Shown: positions 36,182 through 46,366 of the stretch, in pieces
Position numbering within the stretch: position 1 is the stretch's first letter
Layout: each line of letters begins with the position of its first letter
Notes under the pieces: model-generated
What the model was told of the DNA's origin: nothing
The model's database searches: none
What the model saw: only the letters and a program-made list of their open reading frames with translations
Program-made: the position numbers and the translations under genes
DNA from: Sphingobacteruim zhuxiongii
GTDB lineage: Bacteria; Bacteroidota; Bacteroidia; Sphingobacteriales; Sphingobacteriaceae
Reading direction: 5' to 3'
DNA: 64,000 nt
NCBI RefSeq assembly: GCF_009557615.1
Contig: NZ_CP045652.1
Location: 1,302,001 to 1,366,000, forward strand

Positions 36182-39100
36182 TTAAGCGATAACTTTAGCT
36201 TGTTTTTTTTCTTCTGGTTTTGCTGAATCAGCAAGGTGTTTTCCAGCGCTCATGTCATAAATAGACGGAGCAGCTAAGAAGATTGAAGAGTAAGTTGCTA
36301 CGACGATACCAATTAAGATAGCGAAAGAGAATCCGCGGATAACTTCCCCACCGAATACAAATAACACAGCTAATACGAAGATTACAGTTAATGAAGTAAT
36401 CACGGTACGACTTAATGTCGAGTTGATCGCATTATTGATTGTTGTATCCATTTTCTCTTGATTCGCATTTGGTTTCGCTAGGTATTCACGTAGACGGTCA
36501 AATACAACCACCGTGTCATTCACCGAGTAACCTAATACGGTTAGGATTGCCGCTACGAAGTGTTGGTCAATATCTAAAGAGAATGGAACTAAACCATCCA
36601 AGATTGAGAATAAGCCTAACAAGATAATCGCATCGTGAATAGTAGCAATCGCAGCACCTGCTGAATATTGCCATTTACGGAAACGAATTAGAATATAAGC
36701 TGCGATTACGATGATTGATAAGATCGCTGCATATACCGCACGATCACGGATATCCGAAGCAATAGTAGGTCCTACTTTTTGTTGCGATAGAATCTCATAT
36801 TTACCGTCAATTTTTCCTAATCCCTCGTTTAATTTTGCTAATACTTCTTGGTCAGCATCATCGCTTGTTTCTTGGATGTGGTAAGAAGTAGTAACACGTA
36901 ATTGGTTCTCACTACCGAAAGTTTTAACCTCTGTTGTGGTTCCAAATACATTATCTAAGCTTTCACGTACATGTTCTGCAGCTACGGCTTTATCAAACTT
37001 AACCGTATACGTACGACCACCTTGGAAGTCAACACCGTATGAGAAGCCTTTAGTAAGGATAGCACCGATACTGATTACGATAGCGATAAGTGAGATTGTA
37101 TAGAATAATTTTCTCTTCTTAATAAATTGGTAGTTCGCATTTTTCATCGTGTGGTCAGACCAAGGGAATGAAACCGTGATTTTCATGTCTTTGCTCAACA
37201 TGTATTCGAAAATCAAACGAGTGATGAAAATTGCAGTGAATAACGATGTAATAATACCGATCATTAAAGTTGTCGCAAAACCTTGGATAGGTCCTGAACC
37301 AGTAAAGAATAAGATTACACCTACTAAGAAAGTCGTGATTTGTGAGTCTAAGATCGAAGGTAATGCATGTTTGTAACCATCAGAAACAACTTGACGCATT
37401 GATTTACCTAAGTTCAATTCCTCACGCATACGTTCATAAATCAGTACGTTCGCATCGACCGCGGTACCCATCGTTAATACAATACCCGCAATACCCGGTA
37501 GGGTTAATACCGCATTTAGTGATGCCAAGATACCCATTAAGAAAAATACGTTGAATAATACAGCAATGTTAGCAGCAATACCCGCACGGTTGTAGTAAGC
37601 AATCATAAAGATCATTACCACGATAATACCAATTACTGAAGAGTTAACCCCAGAATCAATAGCAACTTGACCTAATGATGGACCAACAACAGCTTCTTCA
37701 ACGATTTTCGCAGTCGTTGGAAGACGACCTGCTTTTAATACGTTTGATAAATCTTTTGTATCCTCGAAAGTAAAGTTACCAGAGATCGATGAACTACCGT
37801 TAGGGATCTCCTCATTTACTGTTGGTGCAGAATAAACTACATTATCCAACACGATGGCAATCGCATCTTTGTTTTGAGCCGCTTGCGCAGTTACACGTCT
37901 CCATTGACGAGCACCTTCTGCATTCATATCCATGGATACGATCGGCTTATTTGTTTGTTGATCAGAACCTGGACGCGCATCTGTAATCACATCACCAGTC
38001 ATCACTGCTGTATGATCAGCACCAGTAGTTTTGATGGCATGTAAAGCTAATACATTTGGAGATTGTGTTTCTGGTTTAACAGCCCATAATAATCTTAAGT
38101 CTGCAGGAATAATCGCTTTGATTTCCGGACGCGCTAAATATTGATTTACTTTCGCTGTATCTTTCAAGTTCGAATAACCCACAGTAGATCCTGGGATTAA
38201 CTGCGTTTGACCATTCGGCGCTTGATAGAATGAAGGCGATAAAATCGCAAATAATGGATTGTTTGCTAAAGCTGTAGCGTTCGCTACTGCGTTTGTTGTA
38301 TCTTTTGCTGAATCGGTCTTACTAGCGTTTAAGTTTGCCAATAAGTTCTCTTCTTTTGCAGTGCTGTCAGCAGTAACTTTTTTCGTGCTATCCGCAGTAA
38401 CAGCAGGCTTGTCGCCTTTTAATGAGTTCGCTAATGTACCGTTGATGTTTTCCAATAATGGATAAATCTGTACGTTGTTGTACGTTTCGTAGAATTCTAA
38501 TTTCGCTGAACCTTGTAATAGTTTACGAACGCGTTGTTGATCACTAACACCTGGAAGTTCGATTAAGATACGGTTTGTACCTTGTTGAATTTGAATGTTA
38601 GGAGAAGCAACACCGAATTTATCGATACGCGTACGAAGTACCTTGTATGAGTTTTGAATCGCATTGTCTGCTTCTTTATTCAAGAAACTTTTCAATTCGC
38701 CTTCAGAACTTCCTGCTTGAATTGCAGCTGAGTTATCCTTCGTTGCGAAGAAACTAGCGATCGGCGTACCAGCACCTGTTGCTTTGTATTCGCTAAGGAA
38801 TAAATCAATTAATGAAGTGTTTGTCGTTTTGCTTTTCGCAACAGCATTTTCTAATGCTTTATTGAAGTTAGCATCTTTCGGGTTGTCGGCCAAGTTTGCG
38901 ATAAGTTCGTTCAATGCAATTTCCATTGTAACGTTCATACCACCTTTTAAGTCCAAACCAAGAGCAAGTTCATTTGCTTTCGCTTCCCGATAAGTGAATT
39001 TTGCAATTCCTAGGTTATAAACCTCTTCACTTGCCATGGAATCCAGGTAGGCTTTTTCTTTTGCCATGTCACCTTTCGCGTATTCCGCAGCGTCTTTTTC

Positions 39101-39193
39101 TACTTTGCGTGTTACAAAAGTAAATGATAGGGAGTATAGGCACGCTAAGGAAACCACTACCACCAAAAATTTAATCAGCCCTTTACTCTGCAT
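36182..39193 (-). CDS. secDF: Protein-export membrane protein SecD-SecF fusion
   Basis: SecDF uses the proton gradient to pull preproteins through the SecYEG channel. The 1003-aa protein is a single-chain fusion: the N-terminal SecD half has the GLDLKGGMNVTME motif, a P1 head, six transmembrane segments and GTAVDANVLIYERMREE. The SecF half starts around MKNANYQFIKKRK and has GVDFQGGRTYTVKF, VGPTIASDI and GYSVNDTVVVFDRLREYL. A long Ala/Asp/Thr/Lys-rich insert (about residues 255-310, with repeated KKVTADSTAK-like pieces) sits in the SecD head. Fused SecDF is normal in Bacteroidota. Promoter: TACCTTTG on the minus strand at 39269-39262. Confidence 0.96.
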   Translation of the reverse strand: MQSKGLIKFLVVVVSLACLYSLSFTFVTRKVEKDAAEYAKGDMAKEKAYLDSMASEEVYNLGIAKFTYREAKANELALGLDLKGGMNVTMEIALNELIANLADNPKDANFNKALENAVAKSKTTNTSLIDLFLSEYKATGAGTPIASFFATKDNSAAIQAGSSEGELKSFLNKEADNAIQNSYKVLRTRIDKFGVASPNIQIQQGTNRILIELPGVSDQQRVRKLLQGSAKLEFYETYNNVQIYPLLENINGTLANSLKGDKPAVTADSTKKVTADSTAKEENLLANLNASKTDSAKDTTNAVANATALANNPLFAILSPSFYQAPNGQTQLIPGSTVGYSNLKDTAKVNQYLARPEIKAIIPADLRLLWAVKPETQSPNVLALHAIKTTGADHTAVMTGDVITDARPGSDQQTNKPIVSMDMNAEGARQWRRVTAQAAQNKDAIAIVLDNVVYSAPTVNEEIPNGSSSISGNFTFEDTKDLSNVLKAGRLPTTAKIVEEAVVGPSLGQVAIDSGVNSSVIGIIVVMIFMIAYYNRAGIAANIAVLFNVFFLMGILASLNAVLTLPGIAGIVLTMGTAVDANVLIYERMREELNLGKSMRQVVSDGYKHALPSILDSQITTFLVGVILFFTGSGPIQGFATTLMIGIITSLFTAIFITRLIFEYMLSKDMKITVSFPWSDHTMKNANYQFIKKRKLFYTISLIAIVISIGAILTKGFSYGVDFQGGRTYTVKFDKAVAAEHVRESLDNVFGTTTEVKTFGSENQLRVTTSYHIQETSDDADQEVLAKLNEGLGKIDGKYEILSQQKVGPTIASDIRDRAVYAAILSIIVIAAYILIRFRKWQYSAGAAIATIHDAIILLGLFSILDGLVPFSLDIDQHFVAAILTVLGYSVNDTVVVFDRLREYLAKPNANQEKMDTTINNAINSTLSRTVITSLTVIFVLAVLFVFGGEVIRGFSFAILIGIVVATYSSIFLAAPSIYDMSAGKHLADSAKPEEKKQAKVIA

Positions 39194-39261
39194 TGTCTAT
39201 TCGTAATAAGTTATGATTTAGTTCTGTTTTTTTAAGCTTAATAATACTTTACCAAGATTCG

Positions 39262-39295
39262 CAAAGGTATAAAAAAATTAGAGAAACGAAACAAA
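39262..39295 (-). promoter_or_regulatory. Promoter of secDF
   Basis: Minus-strand TTTG (39295-39292) and TACCTTTG (39269-39262), spaced by 22 nt and about 70 nt ahead of the secDF start codon. Confidence 0.6.
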
Positions 39296-39520
39296 TTGAC
39301 AAACTTAATATCGAAAATTTTGTTATACAGAATTTGGCTAATTCTCTAGTTCTTAATACATCATATTTAGCCCAATAAGGGCACTTTTTTTAGTCACTAG
39401 CTTGTTACCGAATTTGTGTTATGAATGGTAAAACAAACGGATACAAAAGAATTGAATATTTCTTTTTAGCTGACTTATATTTAGAACGCTATTGAAGCGT
39501 TCAATATCAAGTATAAAGGG

Positions 39521-39616
39521 ATGAGCTATGCTTCAGGTGGGGCTCAGCTAGGCTTCAACCCCGAAGAAGTTTCAAAAGGAGTTATTGTGATTCTTTGGAG
39601 AGTGATCGTTGATTAG
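39521..39616 (+). pseudogene. Possible remnant of a coding sequence
   Basis: From ATG 39521 behind AAAGGG the frame reads MSYASGGAQLGFNPEEVSKG, then VIVILWRVIVD and stop. The frame is open back to 39485 (NAIEAFNIKYKG). Composition is protein-like, but there is no recognisable domain and a stop (TAG 39482) lies just upstream, so it is at most a fragment of a decayed gene. Low confidence. Confidence 0.25.
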
Positions 39617-39649
39617 CAAAAAATAGAATGATTGCATGTTGGATGCAAA

Positions 39650-39691
39650 CAAAAAATGGGTTGATTCATTAGAATCAACCCATTTTTTTCT
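39650..39691. terminator. Terminator of the small barrel gene
   Basis: AAAAAATGGGTTGATTC / GAATCAACCCATTTTTTT hairpin, about 15 nt past the stop of the minus-strand gene, with T-runs on both strands. Confidence 0.88.
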
Positions 39692-39704
39692 GATTTATTT
39701 TAAA

Positions 39705-40172
39705 TTATCTTAAAGTAAATTTAAATCCTAAGCTGAAACGTCCAGCTTCGAAGTTAGACTCGTCAGAAAGGTTCCACCAAGGTTTCCAATCGAAGTGCAT
39801 AGCTAAAGGAGCTGAAGGAATTTTGAACTCTAAACCAGCAGCAGGACGGATAGCGAATGCAGAATCATCATTTGCGAAAGCGATTTGAGGACCAACACCT
39901 ACGTACCAACCTAAGCCGTTAGTTCCAGCGAAAGGTCTGTTGTATGAGTAGTCAACACCAACTACTGTAAAGTGATCTCCGAATAACACTTGTGCTTGAC
40001 CAGCATTTGCACCACCGAATGAATGTTTAATTTGTGGACCGAACAAAGATGGACCGTCACCTAAATCAATACCTAGACCGATTGCGGTTTTATAAGGAGT
40101 TTGAGCTTGTGCTTCGTTTGCACCAAAAGCTAAAGCTGCTGCAGCTGCTAAAGATAGTAAGGTCTTTTTCAT
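39705..40172 (-). CDS. Small outer-membrane beta-barrel protein
   Basis: A 155-aa exported protein: signal peptide MKKTLLSLAAAAALAFGANE with cleavage after AQA near residue 24, then alternating short strands ending in aromatics (AIGLGIDLGDGPSLFGPQIKHSF, FTVVGVDYSYNRPF, GWYVGVGPQIAF, LAMHFDWKPWW, RFSLGFKFTLR). The C-terminal Phe-containing strand and Gly/aromatic periodicity fit a small eight-strand barrel. No family is assigned. A TAACTTTG box on the minus strand at 40234-40227 could be its -7 element. Divergent from guaB. Confidence 0.75.
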   Translation of the reverse strand: MKKTLLSLAAAAALAFGANEAQAQTPYKTAIGLGIDLGDGPSLFGPQIKHSFGGANAGQAQVLFGDHFTVVGVDYSYNRPFAGTNGLGWYVGVGPQIAFANDDSAFAIRPAAGLEFKIPSAPLAMHFDWKPWWNLSDESNFEAGRFSLGFKFTLR

Positions 40173-40324
40173 AGATTATAATGTTAATTAAACTTTAATT
40201 TTTCATCATCAATGCAATTAGCTTGCCAAAGTTAAATTGTGTTAAATTATTTTTGAATAAATATGCAAGGCTGTCAATTATTTTCGATTGTCGATTTATT
40301 GTAATTAGTGAAACTTTGTTTTAG

Positions 40325-41857
<1,533 letters not shown>

Positions 41858-41911
41858 TGTTGTTTGGATATTAGATTTTAGACATTAGATGTAAGACATC
41901 CTATGGGGTAT

Positions 41912-41951
41912 AAAAAAAATCCTCTTGTTGAAAGACAAGAGGATTTTTTGT
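41912..41951 (+). terminator. Terminator of guaB
   Basis: AAAAAATCCTCTTGTTGAAA / ACAAGAGGATTTTTT hairpin with T-run, 55 nt after the guaB stop. Preceding bases contain ATTAGATTTTAGACATTAGATG, a low-complexity motif. Confidence 0.88.
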
Positions 41952-42058
41952 TATTAAGGGATTTGATATTTTTTTCAAGCTAGCCATGTTTTTAAACTAG
42001 TCATGTTTTGAAAGCGATACCAATTGCTGATGTAATTGTTCAATTTTCTGGTCTGACT

Positions 42059-42913
42059 TTAACCAGTTCTGTACTGCGTAGGTGTCATTTTTGTGATCGT
42101 TTTGAAATTTTTATGAAAGCTAACGAAGTTATTAAAGCCTGAATCGTAGCATATTTCTTTAAGAGAGAAATCTGAATTTCGCAGTTGCGTGCATGCATGG
42201 CTGATGCGTAATTCAGTAATAAATTGTACCGGTGTTTTTCCCGTTTTCTGTTTAAAATACCTACAGAAGGAGTTCTCGGTAAGTCCGGCGATTGAGGCCA
42301 GCTCTTCAAGTTTAATACGCTGTTTATAATTGTTGCGAATATGCTCCATCAGGCTGTTCATCCGGCCTTGGTCGTCGGAACTATTTAAGATTGAATAATT
42401 CTCGCTAGTTAGCGTCTCTGATTCTTGCTGCGCGAAATAGTCCATCAATTCTAACATGGAAGTCAGCTTACTAAGCCCACTGCTGCTGAGCGTACGCTCG
42501 GTAAGAAAGGGAATGCGATTCGGATTCCGTTTAGATAAATAACGTCCACGACTAGAATGGCTTATTAAATGTTTAATACCCAACATTTCTGGGGCATTCA
42601 AAATATTGTTAATTCCTAAATCCTTGTTGAAATGTAAAACGATACAGTCTATTGGTTCGACTTGTTCATCCAACGTATATGTTTTCTCAAACATCCAATA
42701 ATGTGGAATCTGTGAACCGATTAAAACGGTGTCTCCTGCTTGAAAGGATTTTATACAGTCTCCAATAAACAAGGTGCCGACCCCTTTAATAATATGAATC
42801 AGCTCCAATTCTTCGTGATAATGCCAAATCAATTGATGCTTTGGGGTATAATCGCGACGAATTTGGAAACTTTGATTCGGTTCTTTCGGTAAAGCAAAGT
42901 GTTTAATTATCAT
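42059..42913 (-). CDS. AraC-family regulator of the fucose locus
   Basis: A 284-aa regulator: an N-terminal cupin-like sugar-sensing domain (LIWHYHEELELIHIIKGVGT, FQAGDTVLIGSQIPH) and a C-terminal AraC double HTH (RIKLEELASIAGLTENSFCR, then EICYDSGFNNFVSFHKNFKT and TKMTPTQY). Divergent placement 137 nt from fucP makes it the likely L-fucose-responsive activator of the whole catabolic operon (inference). A 20-bp palindrome at 42980-42999 lies in the shared spacer. The C-terminus stops at YRTG, slightly short; another frame stays open past this point (see finding). Confidence 0.9.
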   Translation of the reverse strand: MIIKHFALPKEPNQSFQIRRDYTPKHQLIWHYHEELELIHIIKGVGTLFIGDCIKSFQAGDTVLIGSQIPHYWMFEKTYTLDEQVEPIDCIVLHFNKDLGINNILNAPEMLGIKHLISHSSRGRYLSKRNPNRIPFLTERTLSSSGLSKLTSMLELMDYFAQQESETLTSENYSILNSSDDQGRMNSLMEHIRNNYKQRIKLEELASIAGLTENSFCRYFKQKTGKTPVQFITELRISHACTQLRNSDFSLKEICYDSGFNNFVSFHKNFKTITKMTPTQYRTG

Positions 42914-42979
42914 AATTAACCAATTTATTCAGAGTTTTTCGAATATACAAGGGAATCTATGTTAATATTGTTTATAAGT

Positions 42980-42999
42980 TGGGTAAAATCTTTTATCCA
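42980..42999. promoter_or_regulatory. Palindrome in the regulator-fucP spacer, candidate operator
   Basis: TGGGTAAAATCTTTTATCCA: TGGnTAAAA arms mirror TTTTAnCCA with one mismatched pair. It lies 50 nt before the fucP ATG. An AraC regulator more often binds direct repeats, so this may serve another factor. Confidence 0.4.
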
Positions 43000-43050
43000 T
43001 TGTTTAGAATAATTACCGTAATTAGACTTTCCAATCTATAGCCATATTAT

Positions 43051-44301
43051 ATGAGTAAGACAAATAATACTGTAGCAATCGTTTTAATAACGTCTTTGTT
43101 TTTCTTTTGGGGATTTATACATAATCTTGATCCAATTTTAATTGCCCATTTACGAAGCGCATTTAGCCTTAGTCATTTACAAGCGTCGCTTGTCGACTCT
43201 GCTGTTTTTATCGCTTATTTGGTCATGGGAATTCCAGCGGGGATCATTATGAAGCGTTATGGTTATAAGATAGGCATTTTAATCGGATTGCTTCTATTTG
43301 CTATTGGCTGTTTCTTGTTTGTGCCTGCAGCGAATACAATGAGCTACGTTTTCTTTTTATCGGCTCTATTTATTGTTGCTTGTGGAATTACGATCTTGGA
43401 AACGGCAGCAAATCCTTATATGACTGTGTTGGGAGATCCAAATACGGCTACGCAACGTTTAAATTTTGCACAGTCTTTCAATGGTTTGGCCGCGTTTGTC
43501 GCTCCGATCATAGGGGGACAGTTTATTCTTGCTGAAGACCCATTGAACGCTACGCAGGTAGCGGCTTTGAGTGAGGTTGAGCGATTAAACTATATTCAAG
43601 CAGAGACCGCCGTTGTGAAAGGACCTTATGTAATTCTAGGCTGTATTATCCTGGTTGCGGCCTTAGTCTTTATGATGATTAAGCTTCCGGAAGCCAAGGA
43701 GGAGAATGAGGAAAAATCAGGTTTCTTTTCGGCCTTGCGCCATAAGAATGTCTCTTGGGCTGTGTTTGCGCAGTTTTTTTATGTAGGAGCTCAGGTCTGT
43801 GTATTGAGCTTTCTAATTGTTTTTGCAACTGAGGTATCCGGGATTTCAGCTCAAGACGCTAAATATTTTGCGGGCGTTGCTGGATTGGTGTTTATGCTCG
43901 GAAGATTTATCGGTACATTTTTGATGCGCTCCATTGCGCCTTCGAAATTGTTATTCATCTATTCGGTTATCGCAATGTTATTAACCTGTGTAACCATATT
44001 TGGGTCGGGTGTGATAACAATGTATGCAATGATTGCCATTGCCTTCTTTATGTCAATTATGTTTCCTACGATTTTTGCTATCGGGGTTACTGGGATAGGC
44101 TCTGATACCAAATCCGCATCCAGCTTGATTATTATGTCAATTGTTGGAGGTGCTTTATTGCCGCCATTGCTTGGCTATATATCTGATGCAACGGGTAATA
44201 TGCAATATGGTTATTTTGTCGTCGTTATCTGTTTTTTAGTGGTGGCACTTTTTGCTTTAAATAATAAGTCTGTCGGCATAAATACGACGGCAGCACATTA
44301 A
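43051..44301 (+). CDS. fucP: L-fucose:H+ symporter (FucP-type MFS permease)
   Basis: A 416-aa major-facilitator transporter with twelve predicted helices, taking up L-fucose by proton symport. The N-terminus ALFFFWGFIHNLDPILIAHL (residues about 15-34) carries the aromatic and asparagine signature of the FucP/GluP subfamily. The internal repeats MKRYGYKIGILIGLLLF and LETAANPYMTVLG are also family-typical, the latter with the conserved ANPY. The paired second-half motif FAGVAGLVFMLGRFIGT supports it. First gene of the catabolic operon; a short gap separates it from the mutarotase gene. Galactose/glucose use cannot be excluded by eye, but the six downstream genes indicate fucose. Confidence 0.92.
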   Translation: MSKTNNTVAIVLITSLFFFWGFIHNLDPILIAHLRSAFSLSHLQASLVDSAVFIAYLVMGIPAGIIMKRYGYKIGILIGLLLFAIGCFLFVPAANTMSYVFFLSALFIVACGITILETAANPYMTVLGDPNTATQRLNFAQSFNGLAAFVAPIIGGQFILAEDPLNATQVAALSEVERLNYIQAETAVVKGPYVILGCIILVAALVFMMIKLPEAKEENEEKSGFFSALRHKNVSWAVFAQFFYVGAQVCVLSFLIVFATEVSGISAQDAKYFAGVAGLVFMLGRFIGTFLMRSIAPSKLLFIYSVIAMLLTCVTIFGSGVITMYAMIAIAFFMSIMFPTIFAIGVTGIGSDTKSASSLIIMSIVGGALLPPLLGYISDATGNMQYGYFVVVICFLVVALFALNNKSVGINTTAAH

Positions 44302-44313
44302 TGATAATAGTAT

Positions 44314-44646
44314 ATGTTTAAGAGATATGCGCTAGCGTTGGATCTAGTTGATGATCCCCAGATGATTGCTGAATATGAACAGCATCATAAGACCGTGTCT
44401 GAAGAGATTAAGAAGTCAATTACAGATGCGGGTATTACGGTCATGGATATTTATCGATTTTCGAATCGTTTGTTTATGATTATGGAAGTAGACGAATCAT
44501 TTGATTTCGCTCGAAAAGACGAGATGGATGCTTCGAACCCTGCAGTTCAGGTTTGGGAGGGATTGATGTGGAAGTATCAGCAATCTATACCAGGCGCGAA
44601 ACCAGGCGAGAAGTGGGTAATTATGGATCAAATATTTGCGTTGTAG
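44314..44646 (+). CDS. L-fucose mutarotase, RhaM (DUF718) family
   Basis: A 110-aa dimeric alpha+beta-barrel protein of the RhaM/YiiL family, which interconverts alpha and beta anomers of 6-deoxyhexoses. Features are FKRYALALDLVDDPQMIAEY at the start, an active-site histidine in QHHKTVSEE, DIYRFSNRLFMIMEV and the terminal QSIPGAKPGEKWVIMDQIF. This is not the RbsD-fold FucU mutarotase, so the operon uses the rhamnose-type family. It follows fucP by 12 nt; the dehydratase gene begins 5 nt after its stop. Confidence 0.93.
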   Translation: MFKRYALALDLVDDPQMIAEYEQHHKTVSEEIKKSITDAGITVMDIYRFSNRLFMIMEVDESFDFARKDEMDASNPAVQVWEGLMWKYQQSIPGAKPGEKWVIMDQIFAL

Positions 44647-44651
44647 AAGTC

Positions 44652-46316
44652 ATGGAAAAGACGAAATTATCTTATTTACAAATTCATCCGAAGGACAATG
44701 TTCTTGTGGCTTTACGTGATTTGCCAGTCGGATTTACAATAGAATTTGCTGGTGAGCATTTTGAATTAATTGATGCAGTTGCAGCAAAGCATAAATTCAC
44801 AATTTCTAAGCTTGCCAAGGATGAAGAAGTATATATGTATGGTGTTTTGGTTGGGAAAGTAAATCATGATGTTGAACGAGGGGCTCTGATCCATGTGGAA
44901 AACCTTCGTCATGCATCCGACGATTTTAGATTAGGGAAACGCAACTTAAACTGGTTGAAGCCAGATGTTTCGCAATATAAAGATCGTACATTTTTAGGCT
45001 ATCATCGCAAGAATGGACAAGTTGGAACAGCGAATTATTGGTTAGTAATACCTTTGGTTTTTTGCGAAAGCCGCAATGTAGCAACGTTAAAGAATGCCTT
45101 GGAAGAAAAGCTTGGATATCAGGTGGAGTCGAAGGATTACGCTGATGAGGTTGATGTGATGATTTCGAAATTTAAACAAGGTGCATCGGTTGACGAACTA
45201 TTGAATGTCGATTTAAGCGCTGCCAAGGATAATAAATCTAGGAATCGTTTATTTGAAAATGTGGACGGTGTGAAGTTTTTGAATCATGAAATGGGCTGTG
45301 GAGGAACAAGGTTAGATTCTGATTCACTTTGTGGTTTGTTAGCTGGATATATCACACATCCGAATGTTGCCGGAGCAACTGTTTTGAGTTTGGGATGTCA
45401 ACATGCGCAAGCTTCAATCTTGCGGGATGAGATTCAGAAACGTGATCCGCATTTTGAGAAACCGCTTTATATCTTCGAACAACAGTTCGAGGGTACAGAG
45501 CAAGGCTTGATGCAGAAAGCGATTAAGGCTACTTTTGCGGGTTTAAGCTTGGCAAATCAGGATACTCGAAAGGAAGCGAGTTTAGATAAACTTTGTATAG
45601 GTCTAGAATGTGGGGGCTCCGATGGTTTTTCTGGTATTTCAGCGAACCCTGCATTGGGTTATGTTTCCGACATACTGGTAAGTCTTGGTGGTTCTGTGAT
45701 TTTATCTGAATTTCCAGAACTGTGTGGTGTTGAACAGGAATTAAGTGATCGCTGTCAAGATGAAGCGACTGCTGATCGGTTTATGAGTTTGATGAAAACC
45801 TATAATGCAAAGGCGGAAGCTGATGGTTCCGGCTTTTATATGAACCCTTCTCCTGGTAATATTCGCGATGGATTGATTACCGACGCTATTAAATCTGCGG
45901 GGGCGGCTAAAAAGGGTGGCACATCGCCGGTCGTTGCGGTAAAAGATTATCCTGAACTAGCCAATGGACCGGGGTTAAACTTACTTTGCACGCCAGGGAA
46001 CGATGTTGAAAGTACGACCGCGGAAGTTGGTTCCGGAGCTAATATCGTTCTATTTACTACCGGATTAGGAACGCCAACCGGAAATCCAATCGCACCAGTC
46101 ATTAAGGTTTCTTCAAATACGAAGATTTATGAAAAAATGAACGATATTATTGATATCAATTGTGGGACGATTATCGATGGGGAGGAAACGATTGAGGAGG
46201 CAGCGCATCGGATTTTGGATTATGTGATTACTGTGGCCAGTGGTCAACAGCTAGCAAAGGCGGTCGTTCTTGGTCAAGATGATTTCATCCCTTGGCGTCG
46301 CGGCGTATCCCTTTAG
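44652..46316 (+). CDS. UxaA/altronate-dehydratase-family enzyme, likely L-fuconate dehydratase
   Basis: A 554-aa dehydratase of the UxaA (altronate/galactarate dehydratase) family: an N-terminal SAF domain (about 1-95, LPVGFTIEFAGEHFELID), a hinge, then the main domain with FLGYHRKNGQVGTANYWLVIP, the metal-binding cysteine/histidine patch EMGCGGTRLDSDSLC and SLGCQHAQ, and GLECGGSDGFSGISANPALG. In context it should dehydrate L-fuconate to 2-keto-3-deoxy-L-fuconate. Campylobacter jejuni also has a uxaA-type gene in its fucose operon, whereas Xanthomonas uses an enolase-superfamily enzyme. ATG 44652 lies 5 nt after the mutarotase stop; a longer frame from 44553 overlaps that gene and is rejected. 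Confidence 0.88.
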   Translation: MEKTKLSYLQIHPKDNVLVALRDLPVGFTIEFAGEHFELIDAVAAKHKFTISKLAKDEEVYMYGVLVGKVNHDVERGALIHVENLRHASDDFRLGKRNLNWLKPDVSQYKDRTFLGYHRKNGQVGTANYWLVIPLVFCESRNVATLKNALEEKLGYQVESKDYADEVDVMISKFKQGASVDELLNVDLSAAKDNKSRNRLFENVDGVKFLNHEMGCGGTRLDSDSLCGLLAGYITHPNVAGATVLSLGCQHAQASILRDEIQKRDPHFEKPLYIFEQQFEGTEQGLMQKAIKATFAGLSLANQDTRKEASLDKLCIGLECGGSDGFSGISANPALGYVSDILVSLGGSVILSEFPELCGVEQELSDRCQDEATADRFMSLMKTYNAKAEADGSGFYMNPSPGNIRDGLITDAIKSAGAAKKGGTSPVVAVKDYPELANGPGLNLLCTPGNDVESTTAEVGSGANIVLFTTGLGTPTGNPIAPVIKVSSNTKIYEKMNDIIDINCGTIIDGEETIEEAAHRILDYVITVASGQQLAKAVVLGQDDFIPWRRGVSL

Positions 46317-46366
46317 GTAGTGATTTATAGAATTTATTATTGTTTAGAAAAATAAGAAATTAAAAT

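Larger units (their letters stand above)
39194..39704. other. Intergenic region between the small barrel gene and secDF
   Basis: About 510 nt. The secDF promoter lies at 39262-39295 (minus strand, TACCTTTG with TTTG 22 nt upstream). A short hairpin AGCCC/GGGCA followed by T's is near 39367-39390. 39485-39616 is an open, coding-like stretch (see finding). The small-barrel terminator occupies 39650-39690. Confidence 0.5.

Noticed and set aside
41866..41905. Short ATTAGA/TTAGAC-type direct repeats after guaB, and a similar piece after the SDR gene (47132-47155)
   Set aside because: Low-complexity intergenic motif that is common in Bacteroidota; too short and variable to be a CRISPR or mobile-element end.
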